Translations under genes and position numbers: made by a program
In this document: piece by piece, positions 35,720 to 43,485 of the stretch
Layout of the letters: every line of letters starts with the position of its first letter
Numbering within the stretch: the stretch's first letter is position 1
Source: Hyphomonadaceae bacterium BRH_c29
Lineage (GTDB): Bacteria > Pseudomonadota > Alphaproteobacteria > Caulobacterales > Hyphomonadaceae
Direction: 5' to 3'
NCBI GenBank assembly: GCA_000961695.1
Contig: LADW01000089.1
Coordinates: 1-64,000 of the forward strand
DNA length: 64,000 nucleotides
Notes under the pieces: generated by a model
What the model was told of the DNA's origin: nothing
Databases searched by the model: none
The model's input: only the letters and a program-made list of their open reading frames with translations

Positions 35720-36187
35720 ATGCGCGCAATCTTCGGAATCTTTCCGCTACTGATCATACCGGTGGCCCTCTACAATCTGCTGGCAATGATCGCCGGCGGG
35801 CCTGCCGTGACGACCAATGAACTGGGCGAAGTCGTCGCCACCAATACAGCCCCGCTGCAAGCCGTGCTGAACCAGACCTTCTTCTCCCTGCCGATGATTT
35901 CCGGGGTCCGGTGGGAACTCACCCAGGGCGACGCCATTCTTCTGGCCGCGATTGTCTTCTTGTTCCTGGAGATCCTCAAATCGACCAGCACGGGCACGTC
36001 GACCATCATCAATCATGCGATCTCGATGATGCTGTTCATTCTCTGCCTGATCGAGTTCCTTCTGGCGCAGAACTTTGCGACCTCGACCTTCTTCATCCTG
36101 ATGTCGATGACCTTGCTGGATGTGCTGGCGGGTGTTGTGGTGACCATCGTGTCGGCCCGGCGTGACTTTGGTGTCGATCACGGCTGA
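35720..36187 (+). CDS. Four-helix integral membrane protein of unknown function
   Basis: The family is not recognised. 155 residues with hydrophobic segments at about 5-26 (IFGIFPLLIIPVALYNLLAMI), 75-95, 105-125 and 130-150, and a loop with TNELGEVVATNTAPLQ. The ATG chosen has GAAGGGG six bases upstream; an upstream in-frame ATG would add 35 basic residues. It may act with the glycosyltransferases in envelope sugar modification (inference from position). A strong terminator follows. Confidence 0.75.
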   Translation: MRAIFGIFPLLIIPVALYNLLAMIAGGPAVTTNELGEVVATNTAPLQAVLNQTFFSLPMISGVRWELTQGDAILLAAIVFLFLEILKSTSTGTSTIINHAISMMLFILCLIEFLLAQNFATSTFFILMSMTLLDVLAGVVVTIVSARRDFGVDHG

Positions 36188-36207
36188 GGCAACATTCGGC
36201 CCAAAAC

Positions 36208-36240
36208 AAAAGGCCCGCTCCGGAGAGCGGGCCTTTTTTT
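36208..36240. terminator. Bidirectional intrinsic terminator
   Basis: A GC-rich stem GGCCCGCTC/GAGCGGGCC with loop CGGA, an A-run on the left and seven T on the right. It can stop the membrane-protein gene (plus) and phaR (minus), which converge on it. Confidence 0.9.
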
Positions 36241-36259
36241 GTCGCGCGGCAAAGACAGG

Positions 36260-36835
36260 TCAGTCCTTGCGGTAAAGCTCTGCCAGCTGTTCCTGGATCG
36301 CGGCCATCTGGGACTGCATGTTGGCGAGCGCTTCGGCCTGCATTTCGATCATGGAGTTGGCCGGTGAGGCGGGCTTTTCCGGCTTGGCCGCGCCATAAAG
36401 CGTCGGCATGAACATCTTCATGGCCTGTTCGAACATGGCCATGTTCCGGCGGGCCTGTTTCTCGAACAGGGTGACCGGATTGGAGGCCTTCTGCCACTCT
36501 TTCTGCGCTTCCGCGTAGGAGTTCATCGACACATCCAGAAAGGCTGGCAGGAAAGTCTGCGCACCGCCACCATAGAATCCGATCAGCTGGCGCAGGAAGT
36601 TCAGAGGCAGGGCGCCTTCGCCCTTGGTCTCCTGCTCGAAGATGATCTGGGTCAGAACCTGACGTGTCAGATCCTCGCCCGTCTTGGCATCGCGCACTTC
36701 GAAATCGCGGCCTTCACGGACGAGTTCCGAGAGGTGGTCCAGCGTCACGTAAGACGAAGTCGACGTGTCGTAGAGCCTGCGGTTTGCGTATTTCTTGATG
36801 ATGATAAGCCCTGTCGAGCCTGTCCCTTTGGCCAT
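36260..36835 (-). CDS. phaR: Polyhydroxyalkanoate synthesis repressor PhaR
   Basis: Represses phasin and PHB genes and is released on binding PHB granules. The N-terminal DNA-binding domain is the conserved IKKYANRRLYDTSTSSYVTL with REGRDFEVRDAKTGEDLTR; the PHB-accumulation domain follows (FLRQLIGFYGGGAQTFLPAFLD), and a helical tail of MQ/AL repeats. 191 residues. AGAGGGAA precedes the ATG at MAKGTGSTG. Divergent from phaB, with three dyads between them. Confidence 0.95.
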   Translation of the reverse strand: MAKGTGSTGLIIIKKYANRRLYDTSTSSYVTLDHLSELVREGRDFEVRDAKTGEDLTRQVLTQIIFEQETKGEGALPLNFLRQLIGFYGGGAQTFLPAFLDVSMNSYAEAQKEWQKASNPVTLFEKQARRNMAMFEQAMKMFMPTLYGAAKPEKPASPANSMIEMQAEALANMQSQMAAIQEQLAELYRKD

Positions 36836-36871
36836 GGTGTTCCCTCTGCTTTCCCTCGGGAGAAGCAATTT

Positions 36872-36889
36872 TTGTGCTATGCGGCACAA
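36872..36889. promoter_or_regulatory. Candidate PhaR operator 1
   Basis: Perfect inverted repeat TTGTGC-N6-GCACAA upstream of phaR. TGC/GCA-containing dyads are the type of site reported for PhaR in other alphaproteobacteria; the assignment here rests on position and symmetry. Confidence 0.5.
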
Positions 36890-36892
36890 TCT

Positions 36893-36911
36893 CGCATAAA
36901 ATCTGCATGCG
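36893..36911. promoter_or_regulatory. Candidate PhaR operator 2
   Basis: Inverted repeat CGCAT-N9-ATGCG midway between phaR and phaB, with a TGCATGC core on the right side. Weaker than the dyads on either side. Confidence 0.3.
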
Positions 36912-36923
36912 ACCAATGCGCTA

Positions 36924-36962
36924 TTGAAGTTTCTATTACAGCGCCTGTAAGTGTGCAGGTGC
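36924..36962 (+). promoter_or_regulatory. phaB promoter with overlapping dyad
   Basis: -35-like TTGAAG (36924-36929), 16-base spacer, -10-like TGTAAG (36946-36951). The inverted repeat GCGCCTG-N8-CAGGTGC (36941-36962, six of seven pairs) covers the -10 box, as expected for a repressor site. GGGAGG lies before the ATG further down. Confidence 0.45.
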
Positions 36963-36986
36963 AAAAGATTTCAGGGAGGAAAGTAC

Positions 36987-37712
36987 ATGTCGAAAACGGT
37001 TCTGGTCACAGGCGGAACGCGCGGGATTGGCCGTGCGATCAGCGAGACCATGGTTAAAAAGGGTTACAAGGTCGCCGCGAATTATGCGGGCAATGATGCC
37101 GCCGCAAAGGAATGCGCTGAAGCGCTCGGCATCAATGTCTATAAATTCGACGTGGCAGACTATGACGCCGTTGGCGCCGGACTGGCCCAAATCGAGAAAG
37201 ATCTCGGCCCGGTCGACGTGGTGATCAACAATGCCGGCGTGACCCGCGACGCCCCGTTCCACAAAATGTCGCTGGATCAGTGGCAGCAAGTGATCGACAT
37301 CGACCTTACCTCCGCCTTCAACGTGACCCGCCAGGTCTGGGACGGGATGCGTGAGCGCAATTGGGGCCGCGTCATCAACATCTCCTCCATCAACGGTCAG
37401 AAAGGCCAGTTCGGCCAGGCGAACTACTCCGCCGCCAAAGCCGGCCTGATCGGCATGTCCAAAGCGCTCGCCCAGGAAGGCGCCAAGAAGGGCATCACCG
37501 TCAACACGGTCTGCCCCGGCTATATCGACACGGAAATGGTTCAGGCCGTTCCGGAAAAAGTTCTGGAAGGCATCATCGCCTCCATCCCGGTTGGCCGCCT
37601 CGGCAAAGCTGAAGAGATCGCCTCCATGTGCGCCTATCTCGCCAGCGACGAAGCTGCGTTCATCACCGGCGCAACCATGACGGTGAACGGCGCTCAGTAT
37701 ATCACTGGCTAG
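36987..37712 (+). CDS. phaB: Acetoacetyl-CoA reductase
   Basis: Reduces acetoacetyl-CoA to (R)-3-hydroxybutyryl-CoA with NADPH, the monomer step of polyhydroxybutyrate synthesis. SDR of 241 residues: TGGTRGIGRAI loop, NNAGVTRDAPFHKM, catalytic Ser in NISSINGQKGQFGQANYSAAKAG with Tyr-x3-Lys, and CPGYIDTEMV. The GQKGQFGQ segment is typical of PhaB rather than FabG. The start is the ATG of MSKTVLVTGG after GGGAGG. phaA and phaC are not in the window. Confidence 0.95.
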   Translation: MSKTVLVTGGTRGIGRAISETMVKKGYKVAANYAGNDAAAKECAEALGINVYKFDVADYDAVGAGLAQIEKDLGPVDVVINNAGVTRDAPFHKMSLDQWQQVIDIDLTSAFNVTRQVWDGMRERNWGRVINISSINGQKGQFGQANYSAAKAGLIGMSKALAQEGAKKGITVNTVCPGYIDTEMVQAVPEKVLEGIIASIPVGRLGKAEEIASMCAYLASDEAAFITGATMTVNGAQYITG

Positions 37713-37736
37713 GCGCAGGCCCGTTTCGGACACAAG

Positions 37737-37767
37737 AAGCCCCCCTCTTCCGAGGGGGGCTTTTTTT
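37737..37767 (+). terminator. Intrinsic terminator after phaB
   Basis: An 11-base stem (AAGCCCCCCTC paired with GAGGGGGGCTT), a TTCC loop and seven T; 25 bases past the phaB stop. Confidence 0.9.
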
Positions 37768-37837
37768 ATTGCGCCTGGGGCGCCTGTGAGAGCCCGATGG
37801 GGTGGACAGAGCCGCGAGTCCGCAGGACCCCCACCTG

Positions 37838-37860
37838 TCCTCCCCCTTTTAGGGGGAGGA
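37838..37860. repeat. Palindromic intergenic repeat, copy A
   Basis: Perfect ten-base arms TCCTCCCCCT/AGGGGGAGGA around TTT, followed by AACCCCACC. It lies in the 250-base gap between phaB and the dehydrogenase gene. Confidence 0.7.
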
Positions 37861-37899
37861 ACCCCACCATCAGCTGAGTCCCCAGTAAGCTGTCGGCGT

Positions 37900-37922
37900 T
37901 CTCCCCCTTAAAAGGGGGGAGA
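37900..37922. repeat. Palindromic intergenic repeat, copy B
   Basis: TCTCCCCCTT and AAGGGGGGAGA arms around AA; one arm has an extra G. It is 39 bases past copy A and is followed by GGGGTT, the complement of the AACCCC seen after copy A. The rest of the 37713-37963 gap shows no gene. Confidence 0.65.
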
Positions 37923-37963
37923 CAGAGGGGTTCCCGCGGACGTGCGGCACGCGAAGGCTCGCC

Positions 37964-38968
37964 TCAGATCGTCAGGACGATCTTGCCGAAATGCTTCTGG
38001 CTGGCCTGGTGCGCGAAGGCCGCGGCAATCTGATCCAGCGGGAAGGTCGAATCGATCACCGGTTTGATGCCGTTTGCTTCGATGGCATCGATCATGTCTT
38101 CCTGCATGCGGCGTGAGCCGACCGTGATGCCAGAAAGGGTAATGTTGCGCGAGAACAGCGCCGCCGTCGGCACTTCGCCTGACACGCCCGTCAGCACACC
38201 GATGAGGGAGATATGCCCGCCCGGACGGCACGCCGCGATGGATTGGGCCATCGTGCCCGGCCCGCCGATCTCGACCACTTCGTCCACACCGCGACCGCCG
38301 GTCAGCTTGAAGGCGGCAGCGCCCCAGTCCGGCGTTTCCTTGTAATTGATCACATGATCTGCGCCGAGCTTTTTCAGGTGCTCCATCTTCTCCGGTGAGG
38401 AGGACGTGGAGATGACACGGCAACCCGCAGCCTTGGCGAACTGGAGCGCGAAGATCGACACTCCGCCCGTGCCCTGCGTCAGAACCCAGTCACCCGGTTT
38501 GATGCGTGCTTCGTTGACCAGCCCGCGCCAGGCCGTCAGGGCAGCACACGGAAGGGTCGCCGCCTCTTCGAAGGTCCAGCCTTCCGGCATACGCGTGAAG
38601 GCGGTTTCCGGCGCGGCCACCAGTTCGGCGCCAAAGCCATCCGCCCCGTCGCCCGGCACGCTCTGGAAGCCAGCCGCTTCTATCTGGCCGGACTGCCAGC
38701 CTGGGAAGAACAGTGACAGGACCTTGTCCCCCACCTTCCACCTGGTCACGCCTTCGCCGAGCGCCACGACTTCGCAGGCGCCGTCTGACATCGGGATACG
38801 CCCGTCCGGGGTCGGAATGCCGCCCAGAACAACGACGAAATCGTGATAGTTCAGGCTGGACGCACGAACGCGGACCAGAACCTGACCCGGACCGGGGGTC
38901 GGATCGGGGCGCTCTTCTATGACCAGCTTGTCCAGTCCACCTGGCTTCTTAACGGCAGCAACTTTCAT
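37964..38968 (-). CDS. Zinc-binding-type/quinone reductase-like MDR dehydrogenase
   Basis: Medium-chain dehydrogenase/reductase of 334 residues with NAD(P)-binding TQGTGGVSIFALQFAKAAG and the N-terminal GroES-like domain (GQVLVRVRASSLNYHDFVV). The usual catalytic Cys of the zinc alcohol dehydrogenases after the RAS segment is replaced by LNYHD, so a quinone/enal reductase activity is more likely. An ATG three codons upstream lies directly on AGGAGG, whereas this ATG has AGGAGG nine bases away and is preferred. Confidence 0.88.
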   Translation of the reverse strand: MKVAAVKKPGGLDKLVIEERPDPTPGPGQVLVRVRASSLNYHDFVVVLGGIPTPDGRIPMSDGACEVVALGEGVTRWKVGDKVLSLFFPGWQSGQIEAAGFQSVPGDGADGFGAELVAAPETAFTRMPEGWTFEEAATLPCAALTAWRGLVNEARIKPGDWVLTQGTGGVSIFALQFAKAAGCRVISTSSSPEKMEHLKKLGADHVINYKETPDWGAAAFKLTGGRGVDEVVEIGGPGTMAQSIAACRPGGHISLIGVLTGVSGEVPTAALFSRNITLSGITVGSRRMQEDMIDAIEANGIKPVIDSTFPLDQIAAAFAHQASQKHFGKIVLTI

Positions 38969-39049
38969 GGGCGACATCCTCCTGTTGTTTTGCAGGAGAG
39001 GAGCTAGGTCGCCCAAGGGAAAGTCAAGCTTGCCGCGAGGCCAACCAGA

Positions 39050-40519
39050 TCAGGCATTGGCCTTTGCTGCAGCGATCCGTTCTTCGCGCAGCATCTTGCG
39101 GCGCACCTTGCCGGCATCGTCGCGCACAGGCTCTGAAATGTACTCGAAGGATTTCGGGATCTTGTAACGCACGAGGTGTTCGGCGAGGTGCGCCTTCATC
39201 TCGGCCTCGTCCACCGCGCCTTCGGGACGGCAGATCACGGCATGGAGCGTGGCGCCCATGTCTTCATCTGGCAGACCGATGACGGCGGAAGACTGCACAC
39301 CCGGATAAGCTTCGATCGCAGCCTCCACTTCCGCCGGATAGATGTTGGCCCCGCCCGACAGGATCATGTCGGACAGCCGGTCTGTCAGATAGAGATAGCC
39401 CTCGGCGTCCATCCATCCGAGATCGCCAAGGCTTTCCCAGCCGCCTTCAATCGATTTCGCTTCAGCGCCGATATAGTGATAGGTCGTGCCCGCCCCATCG
39501 AGGGGACGCAGGAAAACCTCGCCCACCTCACCAGGCGGCAAGGTCTGGCCATCCTCGCCGACGACTTTCATCTCGCAGGTCTCCACCGGACGCCCGACAG
39601 AGCCGCGATGGGTCAGCCATTCCGTACCCTGAATGGTGGTCGACCCCTGCCCTTCAGTGCCGCCATAAAGTTCCCAGATGACCTCGGCGCCGAGCCAGTC
39701 GATGAAACATTCCTTCAGCCAGGCAGGGCATGGCGCGGCCAGATGCCAGAGCGCCTTGAGACTGGAGAGATCATACTTATTGCGCACGTCTTCCGGCAGG
39801 CTCCAGATGCGGCGCATCATGGTGGGCACCATATAGACGACATCGATCTTCAGCCGCTCGATTACCGCCAGCGTGGCCTCCGCATCGAAGCGCGTGGTCA
39901 CGCCCACGGTGCAGCCTTTGAAGAGCGCGATCATGGCCCAGAGGAAGGGGCCGTTGTGGTAGAGCGGACCGGGGATCAGCATCGCGCCCTGCTGCGGGAT
40001 CTCCAGATACGGCATGTCCGGGTCCCAGACCGCCGGGATCTTCGAGACGATGAGCTTCGGGCGGCCGGTGGAGCCGCCGCTGGTCATCGCCTTGATGGAA
40101 CTTGCCATCCGCTCCGGCAGCTCCGTATCCGGAAGGGCCGCATCGGGCACGAAATTGACCGGCACGCAGGGCGTCGGATCATAGGCGCCGGGCTCGACGC
40201 CGACGACGAGCGTCGGGGCGCCAAGTTCGACGATCTGGTCGCGCTCGATCTTTGGCAGGCGCGCGGAGATCGGCTGCGGCGTGGCCCCCGCCTTCCAGGT
40301 GGCGATACAGGCTTCGATGAACTCGATCCCGTTCGGCAGGGCGATGGTGACGAAGTCATCCTGCTTCACGCCGAGCGCTTCATAGGCCCGGGCGAGGCGG
40401 TTGGTGCGGGCGTCCAGTTCGGCCCAGGTGACCTGCTGGCCTTCATGGTCGATCGCGACACGGTCCGGCTGGACACTGGCCCAATGCGCAACGATGCGCG
40501 AAAGCGAAATCAACGCCAC
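39050..40519 (-). CDS. AMP-binding acyl-CoA synthetase/ligase
   Basis: Activates a carboxylic acid to its CoA thioester through an acyl-AMP. ANL-superfamily motifs: P-loop MTSGGSTGRPK, YGGTEGQG, SLGDLGWMDAEG and the hinge LTDRLSDMILSGGANIYPAEVE, with the catalytic Lys near the C-terminus (AGKVRRKML). 489 residues from a GTG with GGGAG seven bases upstream; the longer frame would overlap the upstream hydrolase gene. It may belong to the bile-acid/steroid or medium-chain ligase type; the substrate is unknown. Confidence 0.9.
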   Translation of the reverse strand: MALISLSRIVAHWASVQPDRVAIDHEGQQVTWAELDARTNRLARAYEALGVKQDDFVTIALPNGIEFIEACIATWKAGATPQPISARLPKIERDQIVELGAPTLVVGVEPGAYDPTPCVPVNFVPDAALPDTELPERMASSIKAMTSGGSTGRPKLIVSKIPAVWDPDMPYLEIPQQGAMLIPGPLYHNGPFLWAMIALFKGCTVGVTTRFDAEATLAVIERLKIDVVYMVPTMMRRIWSLPEDVRNKYDLSSLKALWHLAAPCPAWLKECFIDWLGAEVIWELYGGTEGQGSTTIQGTEWLTHRGSVGRPVETCEMKVVGEDGQTLPPGEVGEVFLRPLDGAGTTYHYIGAEAKSIEGGWESLGDLGWMDAEGYLYLTDRLSDMILSGGANIYPAEVEAAIEAYPGVQSSAVIGLPDEDMGATLHAVICRPEGAVDEAEMKAHLAEHLVRYKIPKSFEYISEPVRDDAGKVRRKMLREERIAAAKANA

Positions 40520-40544
40520 TGTGTTTCTCCCTTTGTTTCTCTTC

Positions 40545-41495
40545 TTATATTTCCGCACGTTTCAGGAGGCGTTGAAAGCCCTCCCAGAACTCCGCGCGCT
40601 TGTCGTCGGTTTCCATCAGGATCTCGTGCATCGCGCCCTCGACCCGGACATGTTCGCAGTCCGGCAGGCGTTTGCAGATCAGGTCATGCGCGGAATTGTC
40701 GACCAGCTGCTCTTCCGAGGCGGAGGCGACAAAGACCGGAATGGTGACATTCTTCAGCGTCTTCGGTTTCGAGAAGGTCGCCAGAATATTCAGCGAAGCG
40801 CCGAGCCAGCCCCAGGTGACAGGGCCGAGGTCCAGTGCCGGCCGCGCATCGACCAGCGCGCGCTGCATCTGCCAGCGTTTCTTGTCATGCGTGACAATAT
40901 TGGTCTCGAACGTCTCCGCCGGGCCGGGCTGAATGGCATAGTCGCCCGAGCGGCCCGTCGCGCGCATGGCCCAGACGAGGTAGCGCATGCCGAGGAATTT
41001 CGATTTCAGGCCCCACATCGGAGCGCAGAAGGCGGCGGCGTCCACTTTCACCAGGCCGTCCGCGATGGCAGCGAGCGCGATGGCCCCGCCCATCGAGTGG
41101 GCAAGCGACACATAGGGGCGCGGCAGGCGATCATCGAGCGCTTCAAGACCATTCGCAAGTGCGCCCATGAAAGTCTCGAACCGGTCGATATGGCCCTTCT
41201 TGGTGTCGTCAAGCAGCCGGTCTGACAGGCCCTGCCCCGGCCAGTCGATGATGACCACAGCAAAGCCCATGGCCTGCAGCTCCCGGCCAACCTCGAAATA
41301 TTTCTCGATGAATTCTGTCCGGCCCGGGCAGACAATCACGGTGCCGCGCGGCCGGTCCGGTGCCAGCGCCGGGGCGATACAGGCCCGCAAGGCTCGCCCG
41401 CCTGATCCCTTGAACCAGACAATCTCCGCCCCGTCCGGCGGCGGATTGCCGGGAACCAGGACAAATTCGGTGTCGGCGGAAGGGGATGTATCCAT
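40545..41495 (-). CDS. Alpha/beta hydrolase, lysophospholipase-like (serine aminopeptidase S33 fold)
   Basis: Predicted to hydrolyse monoacylglycerols or lysophospholipids. The nucleophile elbow is AHSMGGAI (G-x-S-x-G); the oxyanion/early segment is VIVCPGRTEFIEKYFEV, with IIDWPGQGLSDR, and the catalytic His in EGAMHEILME. 316 residues, no signal peptide. The CoA ligase gene starts 25 bases past its stop, so the two are probably cotranscribed. Confidence 0.9.
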   Translation of the reverse strand: MDTSPSADTEFVLVPGNPPPDGAEIVWFKGSGGRALRACIAPALAPDRPRGTVIVCPGRTEFIEKYFEVGRELQAMGFAVVIIDWPGQGLSDRLLDDTKKGHIDRFETFMGALANGLEALDDRLPRPYVSLAHSMGGAIALAAIADGLVKVDAAAFCAPMWGLKSKFLGMRYLVWAMRATGRSGDYAIQPGPAETFETNIVTHDKKRWQMQRALVDARPALDLGPVTWGWLGASLNILATFSKPKTLKNVTIPVFVASASEEQLVDNSAHDLICKRLPDCEHVRVEGAMHEILMETDDKRAEFWEGFQRLLKRAEI

Positions 41496-41512
41496 GGAAT
41501 ATGTCCGGAACG

Positions 41513-41546
41513 AAAAGGCCGCCCTCAGGGTGTCCCGGGGCGGCCT
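41513..41546 (-). terminator. Intrinsic terminator after the SCP2 gene
   Basis: On the minus strand a stem AGGCCGCCC/GGGCGGCCT with a 13-base loop is followed by TTTT. It lies between the SCP2 gene and the hydrolase gene. Confidence 0.7.
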
Positions 41547-41578
41547 GATCTGTCAAACCCGAATGGGCAGCACGCGGC

Positions 41579-41881
41579 TTAGGCGAGCTTCTTCATGAGG
41601 CTCTGAAGCTGCATGGCAACCGACATGTCGCCTTCCACTTTCAGCTTGCCCTGCATGAAGGCCATCGTGGCATCCATTGCGCCGGTCGAGATCTTCACGA
41701 AATCGTCCCAATCAACTTTGATCGTGGCGTCGGCGGCGTCGTCAGCGTTGCTGGCGGTGCCAGCCATGCCGTCGATCAGCAGCTTGCCGACAGAGCCAAA
41801 GTCAAACTTCACTTTTTTCTTGAAGTCGCCGCCTGCGGTGACGGCTTCGTTTGCTTTAGCTGTGAGTTCTGCGAGATCCAT
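41579..41881 (-). CDS. SCP2 sterol-binding-domain protein
   Basis: A 100-residue single-domain SCP2 protein, a lipid or acyl-CoA carrier. It shows the typical sequence ADATIKVDWDDFVKISTGAMDATMAF followed by MQGKLKVEGDMSVAMQLQSL. AGGAGG lies seven bases before the ATG at MDLAELTAKA. It ends the run that starts at the TetR gene and is closed by a terminator. Confidence 0.92.
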   Translation of the reverse strand: MDLAELTAKANEAVTAGGDFKKKVKFDFGSVGKLLIDGMAGTASNADDAADATIKVDWDDFVKISTGAMDATMAFMQGKLKVEGDMSVAMQLQSLMKKLA

Positions 41882-41977
41882 GAAATTTCCTCCTTGGGAT
41901 GGATTTGGACCGATAAAGCAGACCAAGGCAGGGAAACGCAAGGAAAAGCTGTGTGACATACCGTAACGGAACTGGCG

Positions 41978-42331
41978 TCAGAGCTCGTAGATCGGTTCGA
42001 AACCGCCAAATATCATTCGCTTTCCGTCGAACAGGCCCATGCCCGTTATGCCGGCCTCCTCGAAATCCTGCATCGCCGCCATGTGCCCGGCTTCGAAGAC
42101 CTCGCGGGATCGCCAGACCATCCAGGAGAAGACGACCGTTTCGTCGGGCTTCAGCTTTACCGCCATCGGGAAGCTGGTGACCTCGCCCTCCGGCACATCC
42201 GTTCCCCAGGTTTCGACAATGCTGATCACGCCATGCTTCCGGAAGATCTCGCCCGCCTTTTCCGCCAGATCCCGGTACGCTTCTTTCTTTGCCGTGGGCA
42301 CGGGGATCAGGAATCCTTGCACGTATTTCAT
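41978..42331 (-). CDS. DUF1428-family protein (YbaA-like)
   Basis: A 117-residue ferredoxin-like dimer protein. The family pattern is seen in YVQGFLIPVPTAKKEAYRDLA, VETWGTDVPEGEVTSFP and the C-terminal GKRMIFGGFEPIYEL. Function unknown. AAGGAG lies eight bases before the ATG. The ATG overlaps the stop of the PhnB-like gene. Confidence 0.9.
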   Translation of the reverse strand: MKYVQGFLIPVPTAKKEAYRDLAEKAGEIFRKHGVISIVETWGTDVPEGEVTSFPMAVKLKPDETVVFSWMVWRSREVFEAGHMAAMQDFEEAGITGMGLFDGKRMIFGGFEPIYEL

Positions 42332-42804
42332 CACGATGGCTCCTTTGCAGCTTCAAACGCCGCCTCAAGCGCGACGACATCGAACTTGATCATCTGTGTC
42401 ATGGCCTCGAAGACGGCTTGCGCCTGAGCCGGGGTGCCAGCCTTGCGAAGATCCTCCATCTGAATGGGGGTGATCTGCCAACAGATCCCGTACCGGTCCG
42501 TCAGCCAACCGCAGGCGAGCGGCTTTCCGCCCTCCAGAAGCGCATCCCAGAGCCGGTCGACCTCGGCCTGCCCATCGACGCGCACGGCGATGGAGAAGGA
42601 TTCATTCAGGCGGTGCTCGGTGGGATGCTGCATCATCACATAGGGATGGCCCGCCAGTTCAAAGGAGACGACGAGCGTGACGCCGCCGAAATCCTCAACA
42701 CTGATAATGCGCGAGTCCGGCAGGAGGGAGACATAGAACTCTGCCGCCTCCAGTGCCTTGTCGGAAACCCAGAGGAACGGTGTGACATTGGGGGAACGGA
42801 TCAT
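42331..42804 (-). CDS. PhnB-like VOC-family protein
   Basis: Vicinal-oxygen-chelate fold protein of 157 residues: TPFLWVSDKALEAAEFYVSLLPDSRI at the start and YGICWQITPIQM near the end are the standard PhnB (3-demethylubiquinone methyltransferase-like) features. No enzymatic role is established for this group. It is coupled on both sides by ATGA overlaps (upstream GST, downstream DUF1428). Confidence 0.9.
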   Translation of the reverse strand: MIRSPNVTPFLWVSDKALEAAEFYVSLLPDSRIISVEDFGGVTLVVSFELAGHPYVMMQHPTEHRLNESFSIAVRVDGQAEVDRLWDALLEGGKPLACGWLTDRYGICWQITPIQMEDLRKAGTPAQAQAVFEAMTQMIKFDVVALEAAFEAAKEPS

Positions 42805-43463
42805 GAGGAGGCTCCTTCCAGCGGCTTGATCTGATCGGGGTGTTCGGCGAGGCCCATGAAGGGGTCACGCCAGGCTTCGATTTCCATTAGCTGGTCGTGC
42901 CAGCGGGAAACTTCCGGATAATCCGATACCGGAAGGCCGGCGCCCTTTGCGAAGGGGAAGAGACAGGCCGCGCGGAAGTCCGCATAGGTCGGGGCCTTGC
43001 CCACCAGCCAGTCGCGTCCGGAGAGATACTCGTTGAGGATGCCCGCCCCTTCACGGAACTGGCGCATCTCGCTGTCCATGAACTCCGCAGATGGCTCCTG
43101 GTCGGAGAATTGCGGGCGCACGAGCCGGTGGAAGTAGAAACTGCTGCCCGGACGGTTCAGGTGAAGCGCGCTCCAGCTGACCCACATTGTGACATGGGCC
43201 GCATCCGGATGGCCCGGCCAGAAATCCGGCCGGGTCAGTTGGGCGAGGCGGAAGGCGATGGCGTCCGCCTCCCAGAGGGAGACGCCGTCCTCCACAAGAA
43301 CCGGCACGAGGCAGTTCGGGTTGATCGGCCGGAAAGCTTCCGTATGCGCCGGATGACGCGGGCTTGCCGGAATATAGTCCACCGGGGCGTTCAGGTATTT
43401 CGCGGCGGCCACCGCGACCCGCGGATTGAGGTTGCGCGAGAAATAGAGCTTCAGGTCCGTCAT
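42801..43463 (-). CDS. Glutathione S-transferase family protein
   Basis: A 220-residue GST: N-terminal thioredoxin-like domain (KLYFSRNLNPRVAVAAAKYLNAPVDYI, cis-Pro in NCLVPVLVEDG, LWEADAIAFRLAQ) and C-terminal helical domain with WLVGKAPTYADFRAACLFPFA. The Ser-Arg-Asn near the start occupies the catalytic position. Probably detoxification or reductive processing of an electrophile together with the adjacent VOC and SRPBCC proteins. Confidence 0.9.
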   Translation of the reverse strand: MTDLKLYFSRNLNPRVAVAAAKYLNAPVDYIPASPRHPAHTEAFRPINPNCLVPVLVEDGVSLWEADAIAFRLAQLTRPDFWPGHPDAAHVTMWVSWSALHLNRPGSSFYFHRLVRPQFSDQEPSAEFMDSEMRQFREGAGILNEYLSGRDWLVGKAPTYADFRAACLFPFAKGAGLPVSDYPEVSRWHDQLMEIEAWRDPFMGLAEHPDQIKPLEGASS

Positions 43464-43485
43464 GTCGTTTCCTCCCCTTACCCGA

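Noticed and set aside
36924-36986. phaB leader as a riboswitch
   Set aside because: The region is too short and the dyads fit protein binding; no known aptamer pattern was seen.
39176-40747. A 523-codon plus-strand frame opposite the acyl-CoA ligase
   Set aside because: Antisense shadow; it crosses the gap into the neighbouring hydrolase gene.
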